Source of the DNA: Zonotrichia leucophrys gambelii
Taxonomy: Eukaryota; Chordata; Aves; Passeriformes; Passerellidae
DNA: 64,000 bases
Direction of reading: 5' to 3'
Assembly (NCBI RefSeq): GCF_028769735.1
Contig: NC_088173.1
Coordinates: 15,192,038 to 15,256,037 of the forward strand
Made by a program: the position numbers and the translations under genes. This document shows, one piece after another, positions 61,501-64,000 of this stretch. Below the pieces are notes generated by a model. That model had not been told where the DNA came from. It did not search any database and worked only from the letters and a program-made list of their open reading frames with translations. The stretch's first letter is position 1. Each line of letters starts with the position of its first letter.

Positions 61501-64000
61501 TTAAACAGATGAGTAATCTAGAAGAAAATAGAATTTAAAAAAATACTTGAAGTACAAAACATCTGGAAGAAATTTATGTTTTATTTCTACTAATAATCTT
61601 TATAATACTTGCCTTATGGTGTAATAGGTTAAAACATTTCTTTTGTTACAAGTACAGGTATCTGATTTGCAACTTGCCTCCCACTGAATAATACCCACAT
61701 ATCCTGTTATAGTTTCCTTCAGGTACTAGAACCCCAGGCAGCCTGGAAATTTGAAATGATTTTAAAGAAACTAGATTCAGTCACTGTTTTGCTTCCAACT
61801 TAAAGGAAAAAGTACATACAGAAAGGAGAAACAAAAACTTTTGTAGTTTCTCGGTTTTGAGTAAATTAGAAGGTTATACACATGTAAGAGATGATCAATT
61901 TGTTGCTTTGGGGACTTATCCTTTGTTCATGTCTTCTACAAAAACCTAACTAGTTAAACCAAATGTATTTAAATGCTGACATCTCTTTCATCACAAATCT
62001 CTGAATTAATCCACTAGACTTCACATAAGTCTGAGCCTAGTATTTTTGTAGTGCCCAATACAACAAATCTAGAAGCAGGGAGATATACCCAGAAACATTT
62101 GAGCAGAGGTTCAAGTCACATTTGAAGCTATTTAAGCACATTTTTGCTGGTTGAGCTTCCCTGATCATGTAAACTGATGCTGTAACTCGTACTGGGCAAC
62201 ACCAGCTAAAAAAAATAAAATGAACATGACAACAATTCACAGTTAAGAGAAGATAACTGCTAACAGGAGTGACTTCCCTCCCCCAGATTCTACTGTTATC
62301 GTGATCTGTATAAAGCCACAGCCCTGCCAATGTGCCATAAAGGCACATGGTTTACCATAAGGACCAAAAACCAGATTGCTCTCTACATCACTTGAAAGTG
62401 AGACATGTCCACTTAAAGCATCAAAAACATATTCACAATATTTTTGGACAACTTGGAAAAAAGGTCTTCATTTTCTGTATTGTAAACATCACCCTTCTCA
62501 TAAATAGGCTTTAGATGACGATGTACAAATGATAAATTTTCCTCTTCAGCACACTCATTGACCAGTAAGATATATTAAACAAAAATAGCTCCACTGGATG
62601 TGTAATGGAACTTGTAGGAGTTCAAATACCCACATATTACTTTTCACTTTATCTGAAAGTGACAGATTTAATTTTACAGTATGTGGGGTATGTTTGTTTG
62701 GAATTTTTTTTCCAGTAAGCCTTTATATCTTTTAAACTGGATGAAAAATTTCAAGTTAACGTTTCATTCAGCATAAAATCAGAAGACTGTCAAAATGAGA
62801 CATTTTCTCAATATTTGCAAGAGAAAATCCAGCTGTTGGTTAATCTGTTTCCTTCCCTGTAAACTGTAGCCGCACAGGATAAAATCACTGTGTGACAGGG
62901 ATCTCATATTTCAGTGAGCTTCATATTTAGCTTAGCTTGTTATAAAAGAAGCAAGGGTATATTTTTTGTTTTTAATTGTATCAGTGGAAGTTGGTTAAAC
63001 GTGGACATTACAGCAAATCACCATCCTCAGAGAGGAAATAAATCCTTTGTAAAGAAATCTTTCCAGTTTAATGTTTTAAGCAGGGAAACTGTTAACAGCG
63101 CCTCAATTATGAGCTTTTCACATAAATCCTCCACAGAATTCCATTCTTGGGGTGAAAATCCTACCTTCAGCACTATCTTTGTCTCCTGAGAACTTTTCCC
63201 CTCTACTTGACAATTAGCTTTTCCCTCCCTAAAGCTACTTTATGTTCTTGGTAACTCCTGTTCTTTTGCATTGGGAAAAAGAAAACCCAACTTGATATTC
63301 AGTGAAAACTGCTGTTTCTCTACATCTGTTTCAGAAGACTGTCAGTATTCTGTACTCTGCTTTTCTAATATTTGTCTTAAGACAAAATTCTTCGCTCTAA
63401 AGCCCAAATGCAAAGAAACAAACAAGCATTTGGAGATTATGTGTATTAATAAATAACGTATTTTAAAGATAACCCAACATCTAGTGTAGCCTCTGAAGAA
63501 GTTTCCAGGTAAATTCTAAATCATTATTAAACTAAACACTGCTTCAGTGTAACCCTAAACAATGTATTAACTGTTAGAGAAGGTAGACTCCCTGGTGCAA
63601 ACCACTGTCAATATAAAAACATACCAGAAATTAAGGAATATTCAAGAAATAATTTTTAGTTTGCTAAGAACTTTAAATTAGTAATAATAATAATAAATAC
63701 TTCTTAAATTAGCTCAGTGAAAACCATAATGTTCGTGGAAAATATGAGATGTGTTTGCTTTGCAATTTACATTCACGTGTAGATATTTACATTAACTTTC
63801 ATTGATATCTGCCTGCACATGCTGTTGATAAGCAGCATCTTATGAAAAACTCCATTACTTGTGGACGAAATCCAGTACTGCTCACCAGCTCAGTAATGCA
63901 AGGTCATTCTAATTACCTCCTCCAAACTTTATACTCCCCTCTGTGGCACTAGTAATCATGAGGACACTTTGAAATGCTGATGCAGCATTATGCTGGTTTA
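55585..64000. other. AT-rich non-coding DNA, nothing recognised
   Basis: No gene, RNA or transposable element recognised in 8.4 kb. Frames are at most 109 codons and scattered. Minor structure: the 16-bp palindrome CATTACAGCTGTAATG at 56034-56049, a less AT-rich patch at 56880-57080, a poly-A run near 59370, and (TAA)5 at 63682-63697. Confidence 0.6.
63682..63697 (+). repeat. (TAA)n microsatellite
   Basis: Five TAA units in a row. Confidence 0.85.

Overview
The window is 64 kb of AT-rich, CpG-poor vertebrate nuclear DNA with no protein-coding gene, rRNA, functional tRNA gene, CRISPR array or operon that I can support. The open reading frames are short (longest 187 codons), scattered over all frames, and overlap on opposite strands. 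None shows a domain I recognise, so the window is best read as intergenic DNA or the inside of a very long intron.

The interspersed repeats point to a bird, most likely a passerine. Several pieces match the CR1 non-LTR retrotransposon (ORF2 3' part and 3' UTR, ending in the diagnostic ATTCTGTG repeats) at 1714-1870 (+), 7027-7075 (-), 18553-18995 (+), 27305-27690 with 28200-28245 (+), and 43613-43700 (-). Two more elements, at 13312-13436 (-) and 54640-54766 (+), join a tRNA-Ile-like head to a CR1 3' tail through the same junction. That is the layout of the passerine SINE described as TguSINE1. I see no Alu, L1 or other mammalian repeats.

Layout: 1-13.3 kb is AT-rich unique sequence with an old CR1, a perfect 24-bp inverted duplication (2557-2616), a GC-richer block (3479-3870), and small tandem duplications (3081, 6159, 7932, 12652). 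13.3-19 kb holds the minus-strand SINE, a CA microsatellite, an A/C-rich tract and a CR1 with an internal deletion. 19-27.3 kb is almost featureless apart from a double hairpin at 23592-23639. 27.3-28.25 kb is a CR1 split by about 0.5 kb of foreign sequence, possibly a solo LTR. 28-43.6 kb is unique DNA with a GC-richer block (34120-34525) and T/G-rich tracts. 43.6-64 kb has a CR1 end, tandem duplications, two G-quadruplex-capable tracts (52457-52478 minus, 55569-55584 plus) and the better-preserved SINE.

I found no undescribed gene system. The most useful observations are local rearrangement scars (inverted and tandem duplications), the SINE pair, the nested insertion in CR1, and one unusually long unassigned frame on the minus strand at 52016-52579. 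All repeat names come from recalled consensus sequences, not from a database search.
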